DNA from: Progne subis subis
Taxonomy: Eukaryota; Chordata; Aves; Passeriformes; Hirundinidae
Direction: 5' to 3'
NCBI GenBank assembly: GCA_022316685.1
Contig: JAKJHU010001334.1
Location: 16,650 to 80,649 of the forward strand
DNA length: 64,000 nucleotides
The notes below the pieces were generated by a model that worked only from the letters and a program-made list of their open reading frames with translations, did no database searches and was not told the origin of the DNA. Position numbers and translations under genes: made by a program. Shown in pieces: positions 1 to 12,800 of this stretch; position 1 is the stretch's first letter, and each line of letters opens with the position of its first letter.

Positions 1-219
1 CTTTGTGGTCTTTGATGTTTGTAGTGCACGTGTAGTTCAAGATGTTGCACTGTTCAGTGCAACACGTGCAGTAAATTTCTGGATGCCTTGTGTGAGTGAT
101 TCTGTTTGTATCACGGCTAGGTGACATCTTCCAGTGGCATGAAAATAGGAGGGAAAAATAAAGTTTCGTTTCTTTGGGTCATGGGCACTTTATTGGGCTG
201 TGTGCTTATTATTGGAGTA

Positions 220-807
220 TCCTGGGCATCCAAAGCACCGTGGGCAGCAGGGGAGGGAGGGGATTCTGCCCCTCTGCTCTGATGTGATCTCATCTGCAGT
301 GCTGCATCAGCTCTGGGGTCCCAGCATAGGAGGGACATGGATCTGTTGGAACAAGTCCAGAGGAGGGGGATGCCAAGATAATCAAAGGGATGGAGTATCT
401 GTCCTATGAGGAAAGGCTGAGAGAACTGGGATTATTCAACCTGGAAGAATGAAGGCTTGAGGGTGACTTAATTGTAGCCTTCCAGTACCTGAAGGGAGCC
501 AATGAGAAAGATGGAGAGAGAGTATTACAAGGGCATGTAGTGACAGGAGAAGGGGGAATGGCTTCAAATGGAGAGACAGTAGGTTTAGATTATAGTTTAG
601 AAAATAATTCTTTACTATGAGGGTGCTGAGGCACAGGAACATGTTGCTTGGAGAAGTTTTTGGATGCCCCATCCAATATTCAGTGGCAGATTGGATGGAG
701 CTCTGAGCAACCTGGTCTAGTGGAAGGTGTTCCTGCCTGTGGACGGGGTTTTGAACTAGATGATCTTTAAGGTCCCATCCAACCCAAATCATTCTGTGAC
801 TCTATGA
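220..807 (+). mobile_element. CR1 LINE, 3' fragment
   Basis: Non-LTR retrotransposon fragment, sense to the gene. It shows the familiar CR1 3' landmarks in order: a CAGCTCTGGGGTCCCAGCA-type block near 310, GTCCAGAGGAGGG near 355, TATGAGGAAAGGCTGAGAGA near 405, a TACCTGAAGGGAGCC block near 490, and the end CCATCCAACCC...ATTCTGTGACTCTATGA at 807. As usual for CR1 it is 5'-truncated, and no intact reverse transcriptase frame remains. The last third is diverged by small indels. Confidence 0.93.
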
Positions 808-2715
808 AATATGTGATTTCATATGTCTACAATGCTTCTTACTCTAGAGTGCACAATGAAACAAAGAGATTACAGAATTGGAAAAATTATTTCAACTTGG
901 TCCTAAAGATCTGATTGAGCATGTTTATATCATGAATAGATTACACCGTGTATCCAGCAGTGCATTTTTAGACATCATTAAAATTAGCCATCTGTGTGTG
1001 GAGTCAGACCACTATGCTCTCAATTTGTGCTTGTGTCCTGCCTTCACTTTTCTTTATTCTTCCCTATTTCACTGGTATTAAATTTGAAATTTCTTCGGGT
1101 GGTCCAGAAAGACAGGACTAGTTTTCTATTCAGTGAAAGGCTTTTGTCCTGACTCAATTTGTTGATAACTAGAAAAGACTTGTGGCCATGTAAGCAAAAC
1201 ATCTGTGTCTTAGCTATGCATCCAACTAATTATTTCTGCTGTAGCTGCAAGTATGCTGACATTGGTAGAAAAAATTTGGTAAAAAATCCCAACCAATCCA
1301 ATGATTTGCAGTCCTTTTTTTTCCACATAGATCTATTACTTCTGGAGAGTTGTAGTTGTAATGCTGGTATGGGAAATTTTACTACTGACCAGCAAGGATC
1401 CTTGATATCTGTTCTCTGGCAGTCATGTGGATTTTCTGGATTTTCTCATCTGTCTCTCAGTCAACACAAATAGGAGGAAAGGTAAATAAAAGTCAGTGAG
1501 CCTGTTGCTTTTCTCTTAGTTGGGCATTTCTGCTCTTCAATTGGCGTTGCAAAATACCTCTGTCATAAGATGAAGTGGCATTTATAGGTTTGCACGTATG
1601 TACTGGGTGGTGTTTTTTGTTGTTTTTTTTCCTCCTGTGGAGTTTGTACCATATGCAACCACTCAAAAAACCTCCTGCATTTGTTTTGGCTGGTGTCACC
1701 CCTCAAAATTTCTCATGGACTTTGGCCTTTGGGGTAGAAAGGCAGAGGAGTTGCCACTGAACCGCATTTAGCAGGTTTTGCAGGTTACTAGAGGTCCAGG
1801 TGACTACAGTTGGAGGGTCACATAGTGTGGGTATACAGCTCTAAAGCTTTAGCAGCAGGGTGAATTGTGACTGAAAGTGCCATTTCAAAAGTACAGCAGC
1901 CTTTCTTGTTGAAGCTAATCATCTTTAAAGGCTTAATGTTCTTTGTTACGTAGCTTCTGACTGATCCTGTCTGAGATTTTTTTGCCAGAGTGGCCTTCAT
2001 CTGTTCAGGATGGGAAGAAACAATACTGCTGTGATACTGAGATGTTTTTAGCATGCAGGTAGTTCTAAATCATGGTGATGGTAGGAGGAGGTACAGACCC
2101 GCTGTGGCTGTATCTGTAGTCTGGTCTGTGCTGCTGAGCACCACTGAGCTGCTTCATCTGCTTGTCCCTCCCTTCCCCCTCCCTCTCCGAAGTCTGGGTG
2201 GTGCTAATTGATTGCTGTGGTCTGTGCCCTTGATGCTGTTTTGTGCTGCACATTCTCAGGACAGCAGTGGAACACATTGAAACAGCCTAGACCTCGAACA
2301 GCTGCTTTTCGCCGAGTTTGTAGTGTGTATGTTTGCATCTTCCTGTAAAGCACGGCAAAGTGCTGGTTTAAATGGGCAAAGCAGAAAATTACAGCCTGAT
2401 TTTGACTCATCAATGTAGAGCCTAATGCTTAAGAAACCAGTTAAATTTGAAATACCACAGCTAATGTGCTACAATGGTTACCTGCTTCAGCAATAATTTT
2501 ATTATGAACTTGGACATGAGAAGAAATACTAGTAAATTAAGAAAGAAATGCATTGAGGAACTTCCAGTGTAGGAATTATCTTTTGGTGCTAACTGGGACT
2601 AGAAAATGAGACTAAGGAAGAATTTTAAGGCATATGCCTTAGTTGGCCAAGGGATCTTTCACGCATCTTGTGGAGTTTTGCAACAATCCTAAGGAGCTTT
2701 TGCTTGTGAGGAGCC

Positions 2716-2737
2716 AAAAAAAAAAAAAAAAAAAAAA
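2716..2737 (+). repeat. Poly-A run (22 A)
   Basis: Uninterrupted run of 22 A, the longest A run on this strand and a minority orientation in this gene, where long T runs dominate. No element body precedes it that I can recognise. Confidence 0.9.
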
Positions 2738-5700
2738 TGAAGATTTGAACTGGCACTTTTTCTTCAATACTTATTTCACTTCTCCCAACATAAAAATATT
2801 GTATTTGTATGATGTGATAGGTAGGAGAGTTGCTGGTGCCGGTACAGTACACTAGGTTGTTCACTGTAGTTCTGAGGACCACATATGGACAGACCACTTT
2901 TGTCTGTGCAGTCTTCCATGGACCAGAATTGTTAGAAACTGTTCTGATTTACATCCCTAGGACTCATTCAGAATCCCCTGTGTCCTACAGAGATCAGCAA
3001 ATGTTTTTTCCAGCTGTCATTGGCAAATGCATTCATCGAACACTTTGGGGTTTCCAGTGTTTTGTTGCTTTATTTTTCATATGTGGTAGATTGAATGAAG
3101 CCAGTTCCTTTGGTGTAGAGAGGTTTTATTCACATTTATGGTTTGGGGTTTGTTTTGTGGATATTTCATTGATAGCGTAGTCCTACAATTACAAAACTAG
3201 CGGTGGGATTTCTGACTCCCACCTTCTGGTCTCTGTGGCAAATGAGCTGTGAATGATCCAAAAAAGATTTGAGCGAATGAAAGTATACTTGATTTATCTT
3301 GTGACAGGTTCTTCTCTTTCATCAGAAAACTACTGACAGCCTTTCAGAAGCTTGCCATGTGATAATTGCTTCACAATACTCCTCTAATTACATTTTCTTT
3401 TTAAATACTTGTGTGTTGAGTAGATCTTGAGCATGCTGTTGTTGCAGGGCTGAATTTGACGTGTCAGAGTATCTGTCACTGAAACAACAACATATAGCTG
3501 TTATTCCAGGTGCTTGGAAGTTTTCTCATAAAGATAGTGCTCCAGATACACAAAGTAAACTGTTCCCAAAGCTAAAAAGATCTCCTGCATAGATTCTTCT
3601 GGTTATCTATATGAAACTACCTGTTAGAAGTAGTAGCAGAACTTCAGGAACAGGCTTTGCCCGTTAAAGAGCCCCCCATGAGTTGTAGATGGATCCAAGG
3701 ATACTGCCATCATTCGTGGTAGTTCTTCAGTGGAAAGAACAGACTTCTCAAGTATGCTCATAGATGGTTATCTTGTGTTTAGGAGCCCAGCTGTGAAATG
3801 TTTGCTCCCTTAGTGTTTGTTGTTCCTTTTGGGCTTTGTTTTTGACGTAGGAAGCATGGCTGAATGTCCAACCAGAATAACTGTGTTGCTGTACATCAGC
3901 GTGTGTGCCTCTCATGTGTGTGTTTAAAACAAAGGTCTATAGATTTCAGTGGCACTTGGAAAAGTGGGGGGATTAAATCCCTATAGCTGAGCAAGACTGA
4001 GCATGGTTGTGGTGAGGCCAGAGACCAAAACCTGAGGGGGAACTTTTATGTCTGGTGTTACTGTTGCTGTTTCCCTAGCTACCGAACTTGTTCAAGTAGT
4101 TCTCGTAATGCTTTCTCTTGGATTTTAATCTTTCTGAGGAAAGGAGGAGAATACAATTATTTCAGTTCTCTAGAACAAGATGCTTTTGACAGTACATCTC
4201 TTAATACTATTTTAGGTGCTTAAGGGGTGGTAAATACTAAATTGTGGGTAGAACACGTGCTGTCCTGTGACTGCCTTAGCTGAGTAATCACTACACTGGC
4301 AGTCAGTCTGTCTTTCCCTCTCTTGCTTTAAGCTTATTACTTTGAATTTATTTTTTTATGTGTCTCTTTCATGTTAGCTTGAGCTGTAGGTTTTCTTTTT
4401 CCCTTGAGTGTGGGAAGAAGCTGAAGGAGGCAGATGGAAAGGTGTAATTTTGGGAAATATGTATGTTACGTTGTCTAACAACTCTGCCACTCCCGTATCT
4501 GTTGAAACGTGGGGTTCAGTTTTATTACTTAGGTTACTTTCAGGGTGTTCTTCACTGCTTGAGTAACTCTTATCTCATTGTTAATTTGTATGTTTTGAAA
4601 AGTATTTGTTAAAGGTTCCTGTTTTGCAGCTGGAATAAATGTAATGCAAAACTTTTAAGAAAGCAAGAGACATTGTATTAGGGAAGACATGGCTTTGTTT
4701 TCTTAAAGGAAAAGGTCAAAGAGAAGGGAGAGAGCTAAAAAAATAAAATCCTTCCTTACCTTCTCCCCCTTTACCAATCATCAAGATCAGGTTCTTGTTA
4801 ATTTTTATGAGTAACTCTGTAAAATATTGCCCAGCCTTCCTAAAGTACTTATACGTGTTTTCAGGAATATATGAATAAATACCCTTCTTTTCTTCTGTGA
4901 CCATTCCTATCAGCTGTTAGAGTGCTTTAAAAAAAGGAGAAAGGGTACAGAGTAATTCCTAGTTTATTTCAAATAAACAAAGTGTTTATTTTTCTAAAGA
5001 CCTGTGATGTCCTGAAGAAAGATTTTTAAAAACTAAACGTAAGTGCATATTTTTCCTTAACAGCCTATGATATTTTTTTCCCCTCAGAGATCAGGAGTTT
5101 CCATGTAGGAGTCTTGTTATCTTCTGTGTCAAAAGATGCAGGCTTGAGACTGAGTTCCTTCTTTTGCTCCAGTCCAAAGATCAGAGAGTATTTAAGCACC
5201 TTCTCTTCAGTGCAAGCTGCAGAAACCCATTTAAATCTGGTTATTATTTTTAAGACAGTTTACAAAAGAGCCCTTTTCACTGAAATGTTAGCCAAGCAAT
5301 TTGCTTTCTTGTTGATTTGTACTCCAGATGTATAAACTTAACCACATGGCAGTTGGATAAGTTGAATGATTATTTGAACTGCTAATATTTTCAAATTTTT
5401 TTATGGTAATGTGTATTGTGGCAGAGGGTGGGACAAACAGAGGACAGCTACTTAGTCTTCCCTATCAGTCTGATAAAATCTAGACCTAGTCAAGCAGTTA
5501 TACCCTGCAGTTATCATGGTAATTCACATGATGCCTTGTTCAAATTTTTTGTTTTGTTTGGTGCTTGTTATTAGTTAAATACTTTCATTTCTTCCATCAT
5601 CTCAATTGTTTTCTGCTTGATCTATGAATAAATAATCAGATATAAAAGGCTTGTGCATTTCAAGTTCTGTGAGCAGACAGTACAGTTTGTACCGGTGAGT

Positions 5701-5955
5701 GCTGAGGCTGAGCTATAAAGCCAGTCCAGCTGGAGTGCAGAATGAAGCAGGGTTTGTCCTCACAGGACAGTTCAAAGTAGGTGAACGTGTCCCTTCCCTG
5801 GATTGTACAGAGGCACTGCTGAAAGCTGAAGCCATATTTGTATAGATACGTATATACTGTAAACAAACACCGTATCTGTATATATAATTAAATACCATTT
5901 ATCATTCCCCGAATCTGAAATTTGGGATTCTTCTGTGAGTATAGTACATTTAACA

Positions 5956-6569
5956 GTGTGCCCAGGTTTGGCCAAGAAGGCCAGTGGCATCCTGGCCTGG
6001 ATCATCAATGATGTAGCCAGCAGGAGCAGGGCAGGGATTGTCCCCTGTACTTGGCACTGCTGAGGCTGCACCCCAAATCCTGTGTCCAGGTTGGGGCCCC
6101 TCCTGACAAGAAGGACACTGATGGCCTGGAGCATGTCCAGAGAAGGGTAACAAAGAGAAAGATCTGGAGCACAATTCCTGTGAGGAGGAGCTGGGGGTTT
6201 TTAGCTTGGAGAAAAGGAGACTCAGGTGAGACCTTATCCCTTTTTATTACTCACTGGAAAGAGGTTGTAGGCAGGTAGGGATTGGTCTCTTCTCCCAAGG
6301 AACAAACAACAGGGCAAGAAGAAACTGCCTCAGGTTGAACCAGGGTGAAGGCTAGGTTGGATATTAGGAAAAAATTCTTCACTGAAAGGGTTGTCAAGCA
6401 TTGGAACATGCTGCCCAGGGAAGTGGTGGCGTCACCATCCCTGGAGGTATTTAAAAGATATGTTGATTTGGCACTCAGGAGTGTGCTGAGTGGTGGACTT
6501 GGAAGTGTTAGGTTTTGGTTGGACTCAATCTTCAAAGGTCTTTTCCAACCAAAATGATTCTGACTCTAT
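5956..6569 (+). mobile_element. CR1 LINE, 3' fragment
   Basis: Second CR1 fragment, also sense to the gene. It starts at GTGCCCAGGTTTGGCCAAGAAGG-like sequence (end of the second ORF) and runs through GGCCAGTGGCATCCTGGCCTGG, the AAGAAGGACACTGATGGCCTGGAGC segment, AAATTCTTCACTGAAAGGGTTGTCAAGCATTGG-type sequence and TCCCTGGAGGTATTTAAAAGA, to GATTCTGACTCTAT at 6569. Remnant frames on both strands in this interval are fragments of the element, not genes. Compared with the element at 220-807 it is closer to the usual CR1 3' pattern. Confidence 0.94.
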
Positions 6570-8505
6570 AACATAGATTGTCACTGTCCAAGCAGCTTCT
6601 CCTTTCAACTGTTAGCCTGGCAAAATGTTTTGGATTTTTTTTCTTGCTTTTGTCATGTTCTAGAGAAGGGAACCCATGTCTAGATTAAGTTGACAACATT
6701 TGTGGCAGCCATGGGTTGCTTTAATCTCTGCTCTGGTTTTGTCTTCTCCTCACTTGTTCTGACCTGCAGTTAAAGCTTCAAGTGTGTTCAGTGTATGTGG
6801 GCTATGAGGTCAGGGTTGTGGATCCTTAGGTTGGTGATAAGCAGAGATAGTATTTAAATATGAGCTGTTGTTTACAGGATCCAGGGAAGAGAGACAAAGG
6901 AAAAATCAATTCTTTCAGTTTTATAAACAAATTATCCCAAGCTTATTAGTGCCTCAACTCCAGAAATGGCAATGGAAACACTTTAGAATACATCTTTCTG
7001 GATATGCTGGCTCGCTCCTTCTCCCTCAGCTTCCATCAATGAAGCTCAAACATGGCTGAACTAAGTCCTGAACTTCTGTATTCCTACTCTGCTATAGGAA
7101 GTCTTTCTCATATCTTCAGGGCAGGGAGAACAGTCACTTCCGCTGCAGGAGATACGCACAGGAGGTTGTGAATTCTTTCATGGTATTGCTTATCTTGGAC
7201 AAGAAACTGCTTTATCTGCACTCTCTTGAGAACATTGTATGGCAGAATGCACAATGCATAGTAGTGGTAGCTGCAACAGTTGAGTGAGGGGAAAAAAATC
7301 AAAAAGTTACTTAGGCTTGTGCTTTCACTCAGAAATTTTACATATTATGCTTATTTAGAAGCAAAGCCAGCTCGACTTTTCCCCAAAATTATAATAGTAT
7401 ATTTAAGCTAATTCTTGTGTCAAAGCATGAAGGATATAAATAATATTTAAAAAAAAAAAAAATACTCAGATTCTCACCGTGTTACATATTGTAAGTGTTC
7501 TTTTTGTTTGAAAACAGAATGAAATATGGACTTGCATTAGAAGACTAAAACATTTTTTGTTTCCCACTGTGTAGGATTGCAAGATGTTTCTTTCACGCCT
7601 TGCGCTTGTGGTTGCTCTTGTCTATCATTAATTGCTTTTGCTCAGCTATTTTGTTTCTTGATCATTTAGTGATCTTCGGTTCAGGAGCCAAATGCCACTG
7701 AAATCTAGGGTTGGAAACTTGTTTTGGAGGAATGTACTGAAAACCCAAAGCAATGAGGCTTTCACATGCTTGTGTGCCAGAAGCTTTAAGGTCAGAAGTC
7801 TTTTCCCAGTCAGAGTCAGTGAGTTTTACTGTGTGTCACTTTTGAAATACACATTATTAGCCTACATTTGATTCATTGGCCTCTTGTAAAATTTCCAATC
7901 TGAAACTGTCAGAAGGATTAGAGGATTTATTTGGACAGAGTCCAACTCTTGCACAACTCTCCAGACCAAAGATGAGTGAAGTTTCTCCTTTGGCATGTAC
8001 CACACTTCACGGTTGACTATTTACATCAGTATTTCTGCTAAGCTCTCTTAGCAGTTATTGGTGGCAGAGGCAGTAATTTTATTCTTTTGCCCAGAGAAAT
8101 AATTTGCAATAATTGGAGAAGCTGTCAGGTGAAATGATGCTGGAACATCTGGGCTTCCTCTAGCAATAACTTTTTTAAAATAGCAACAGTGAGAGCACGG
8201 AAAGGGGAGTATAAAACTTATCATTTAAAGTAAAACTTTGTGTATTTCTGTGCTTTCTGCAATTTTTGTTTATTTAAAGGAATCTTGTATTCACAATAAA
8301 AATGTTGAAATATTCTGTGGTGTTCCTGTAAGGCTTTTGTCTGACATAGTTAGAAGCTTTACTTTTAATATGTTTTAGTCAGAAACAGCTCATATGAGAG
8401 CTGTCAGAAAAGGGTTATTTTTGATACGTGGCTGTTGTGTCACTTTGTACTCTAAGTCCCTATTTGACCATTTTGGAAAGATGTGGAATAATGAAATAAA
8501 ACTAC

Positions 8506-8526
8506 TTTTTTTTTTTTTTTTTTTTT
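8506..8526 (+). repeat. Poly-T run (21 T)
   Basis: Uninterrupted T run in the first intron. No recognisable SINE or LINE follows it on the reverse strand. Confidence 0.9.
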
Positions 8527-9082
8527 CCTTTATTGGCTATCTATTTAAGTTACCCATTGCTTTGCTGTCTGCTGCTTTTTCTGGAAACTGTATATGGCAG
8601 AAGTACAGGCTGTCCTCTGCACCACAGTTGCTGCCAGCTGTTTTCTCTGTCAAAACTTGGATTCATTTCACTTCTGTGTTGAGCTGCAGTAAAGTTATTC
8701 TTGAACTCTTCCACCTTTGAGGGCCTTTTGTGGTCTTTCTGTCCTTCTTGATGCTGAAGGTTCATCTTTTAATAGATAAGTAAATAAATAGCCCAAGTAT
8801 TGGGCACTTGGTCATTATATGTTGAATTATAGATCTCAGCTGTTCATTTATCTGATTTTTCATTGTGTTTTCCTCTCTCCTCTCCCACTTGAATCCTGTG
8901 GCACGTGGGAAGATAAAGCTCTGCTGTCTCAAGTCCTTGCCTGTGGGAAGAATTTTGCTTAATGTTCATGACTCATGAGCAGACGAATTGGTGAAAATAT
9001 AACTTGACTTTCTGAGCCTTGTATGGGCTTACTGATGATGAAGTATTTGGTAGCCATTTCATATAACACCCTAATTATAGAC

Positions 9083-9112
9083 GTGCACTTGTGCTGGGTG
9101 CACTTGTGCTGG
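9083..9112 (+). repeat. 15-bp perfect tandem duplication
   Basis: Two adjacent copies of GTGCACTTGTGCTGG. It is short and has no obvious function. Confidence 0.9.
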
Positions 9113-9726
9113 ATGCATGTTTGGACATGTTTTCTTGTGGAGAAATCACAGTATCATGCAAGTTTGATCTCCTTCTGTGCTTTTCTCTACATACACTAAT
9201 ATTTAGGTAGTAATTCCATACAAGTGCCGAAGTTTTGAGATACCTGCCATTTTGAAGGGAGAAAACATTATGAATGATGTTCTTTTCCTGCAGAGGTGTT
9301 TAATGTTGACATGTTGGAGTCCAGGGCATTCCTTCGACTGCCCTGGAGTGTCAGAGACCTGGGCAGGGGGGTCTGGGACCCCAGCCCAGAGCTCAGAGAG
9401 ACACTGGATTTGATCTCAGTCCATGGGAGAGGCTTCCAACACTGAGAGATGAATTACAGGCCACAAGAGTGTGAAAAATAGTAGTTTAGCTTATCACAGG
9501 GTAAAAAACCAGTAAATCTAGGTTTCCAGCTTTGAAGTGAATGGGGACAAGATGGAGAATTTGGGGGGTTGTCTCCGGCTTCTTCTCTCTTCTTCCCTCA
9601 CTCCATTTCAGCTGTGACGTTGGCGCAAAGTAGTTTAAAGAGATTGGGTCAAAGTAGAGATGACCTGTTTAGTATTAGTGATAGGCATTGGCAAGTAATG
9701 GTAAATAAAGAATACGTAGCAATTAG

Positions 9727-9733
9727 TATAAAA
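9727..9733 (+). promoter_or_regulatory. TATA box of the solo LTR
   Basis: TATAAAA about 108 bp before the AATAAA signal of the same LTR, the spacing expected for U3 promoter and R region. It could in principle fire a sense transcript into the intron; activity is not shown by sequence. Confidence 0.6.
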
Positions 9734-9834
9734 GATAACGACTGCCCAGCTCGGGAGGAGTCGGGGAGTCGTCAGATGTCCAGGCAGCTGCAAACATCTT
9801 TGTTGGGCACTGAGAAAATTGTAAGATAAGAAAC

Positions 9835-9840
9835 AATAAA
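9835..9840 (+). terminator. Polyadenylation signal of the solo LTR
   Basis: AATAAA located 73 bp before the LTR end, in the position typical of the R region. Being sense to ARHGAP10 it is a potential premature polyadenylation site within the intron, normally suppressed by U1 binding. Confidence 0.55.
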
Positions 9841-12800
9841 CGAAGCATGCAACCTTGAAAAATCAGAACCTGAAGACTCCGTCTCTTTCATCCGTTTGGC
9901 ACAGAGCTTTGCAGAGGGCAAAAAGACTCTAAAACCACCTGAATGTCGGGGAAAGCCCATGACATTGACATTTCTGCAGAAAAAGGTCTTGCTGGAAATA
10001 TTTCTTGGATGTGAACTCTCAGAGATGATGTTCTGCCCAGTGGCAGCAGATGTGTGCCGGCTGGTGTGTTTGTTGGGACCTTTCCATCCCAGGCTGAGCT
10101 GGGCTTCCCCTCCAGCTTTCCCAACCAGATGAAATTTCAGTCACACACGTGCTTTCTATGACAGGAGACTTCAAGTAATGAGGTCAGTCCTGTTTCTTGG
10201 AAGGGGGAATCTCTGTGCCTTGATGCTGGATCAGGACCTCTGCTGGGTTGATGTCACAACTTGACCTGACTGCCATGAGCAAATTTTGCTGACTGAAAAA
10301 AGTAGGTGCGTTCTGTCAGTTATTTGGATTTAGAAAAGTGCTTTGACTCCAGTGATTATTTCACTCAGGATGAGTTGTGTGGGGCTAATGCCTCATTGCC
10401 CATTTGCACAGTGTAGATTTGATTATGTGGGGTTGTCCCCAGACCACAAAACTCTCTTATAATTTGCAGACTATAATGGCAAAAATTAGCTTCTGTCCTA
10501 GTGCATTGTTATTTTTCTTTTGCAATAAAAACAGTATTTCAACACAATATATTATTTTTAATGTAAACATTGTAGTTGTCTGGGAACTCTGTCTGGGAAT
10601 GAAAGCAATGCTCCAGAATTTAAACATTCAGGATGCTGATGTTGGATAAGTATCTGTAGAATAAACACATCTTTTTCCTCTAAGTGCTATATTTCTTTCA
10701 CAAGATTTTCCCAACTGAGAATGTTTTCACTTAACTAGCACAATTTTGCATCCTTAAGCAATATGGTCATCTGATTTACTTGCTACTAAGCGGCAGTAAT
10801 GCATGAAAGCCCTCAAATCTGTGGTGTTTGACAAGAATTTTAATTGAAGAATAAAACATCTGAAACTCTATGATCTATTTAGTGATCAGAGTTGTCTTAT
10901 AAACTCTATCAGCTTTAAATTTCCATTTCAAAATTTGTTACTAGCGGTATAATCTCACCTTCTGAGTTTGTGTGTCTGCACATTAATAATAGTAAAATCC
11001 TGATCTCTGGAAAGGGAATTTTTCATCTCACGTTTTCCAATGCAGTCACTTTTGGAAGGCGATTCCCAGGTCTGTGCTACCTGAAGAGTTGCAGATATTG
11101 TAGGAAATTTTACCAGGGAATGCTTTGATTGTATAAGTACTTGGTATTGTGTGTTCCAGCATTGCTTCTGAATTGATGAAGACTTTTCTTTTGGGAACAG
11201 AGCATAGAACAGTGGCGTCCCTCTTGCTGCCATTTGGTGCAGTATGGCAAAGAGAAACCTTTGCAGCAAATCCTGCACTGCTGGTTTTTATCTTTGGGAA
11301 CCATGTGAATTTGGTGGAATGCCCTCATAGTTTTCTGCATTGCAAATTCATTTTTCCTTATTCTTTGCTTTCTAATTTTTTTTTTTGTTGTTGTTCTGTT
11401 TCATTGTACGAGGCACAAAGTTTGTAGGAATGAGGAAGATGGTTCTGATTCCTTTGAAGACAGATTATCTTTGTGGTGCTTCACAGGAACTTCCCTCAGA
11501 GTTGCAAGACCCTTCAGCAGAGACTTTGGGAAACAGGTCTTACGTCAGGGTGGGTGCAGAAATATTTCTTCACCACTGAAGCAGTGTGTTTATATGCAGG
11601 ATTGTACAACCAGGAATGGGGCTTCTCTTTTGGTTTCATAATGTAACTTATGCTGTGTTCCTGAAAAACAGAACTGAAAGATGTAGTCAGCATCTGAGCT
11701 GGCAGAGGGGTGGGGGCAATTTTTCGTAAGAGCTGTTGGAGATGCTTTAGAAAAACCTTAACCACTGCTGAGATACTAAATGTACTTTTTTTTTTGCCTG
11801 ACGCCTGTGATGCAAAGAGGAAAATGCCCTTGGCAGGGTGGAGTAGGGCTGCTGGCAGATTTCAAAGATCCAACTAAAGAGGCAAATAACGAGAGCCCAA
11901 GAGGGTGTGGTGCAGCCCAAGGACAATACCAGCAGGATTTGGCACTTTTCCCATACTCTCATAAGGTGCTACTTTATTTCATATATGGTAATTAACATGT
12001 TAATTACATGTTTCTTGATGTGGAGAATTATGGGCTTTGTGTCCTTGTAGTTGCAAGGGTGGAAAGAGGAGAAATGAGTCAAGTCTGTTTTCACTGATAA
12101 AAGTTGTAGAACTAGAGAAGGTAGATAAATTGATACATATTTTATATTATTGTGCTCCATACTTTCCACTGGAGGAAACAATGGTTGGAGGTTGTGGCAA
12201 CTTAACAATTTTGCATATTTATGAAAAAAAAAAAAAAAGGTCTACTCTGCTGATATCTGAAAGATTTCTTAATGTGCCTGTTTTGATTGCTGTGGGGAGT
12301 AGTGGCGTTTATACCATGGGATCATACATTTGAAAGGAAAATCATGAAATGTCACAGAAGTAACCTGTGAAGTAGAATTCGTGCAAGAATTGTGTCCTCT
12401 CTTTTAAGAAGTGGGGAGGTTAGAATGTGTCTTTTGTGCTACTCAATGTGACTTATTCAGACTAAATAGCCTAGTTTTAGTTGTCCTAAAATTACACCAC
12501 AATTAATGACCCCAGCAAGCAGTAAAATTGGTAATAGGGAATGTCCAACACAGTGAAAGAAGCATTTGGGAGCAGTAGGTTCCTAACAGAGGTACTGTTT
12601 GGAAGAATGGTATTCATTGCCTCGATTTTAGTTGTTTTCCTTTTTATTAGATTGAACACTAAAAATGTTTTTGTTTTTTTTGGCTTCTGGACTGTCATTT
12701 GTTGGGAGAGTTATGACAAAATCTGGACTTCAGCATAGTACAAAAATGACATTGGTTCTTATCTATGTCAAATTAAGAAGAAAAATTCCATTAGATTAAG

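Larger units (their letters stand above)
9297..9913 (+). mobile_element. Solo LTR of an avian endogenous retrovirus
   Basis: A 617-bp unit with LTR architecture on the + strand. It starts TGTTTAATG and ends TTTGCA, flanked on both sides by GAGG (9293-9296 and 9914-9917), which fits a 4-bp target-site duplication. Inside are a TATA box (TATAAAA at 9727-9733), which puts the R start near 9757, and a polyadenylation signal (AATAAA at 9835-9840), leaving a short U5. No primer-binding site, gag, pol or env follows, so it is a solo LTR left by recombination between two LTRs. The exact 5' start is uncertain; an alternative TGTTGACATG start lies 8 bp downstream. Confidence 0.8.

Noticed and set aside
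5772..6557. Several 70-120 codon frames on both strands
   Set aside because: They lie in or run into the CR1 fragment at 5956-6569 and represent decayed retrotransposon sequence or its antisense.
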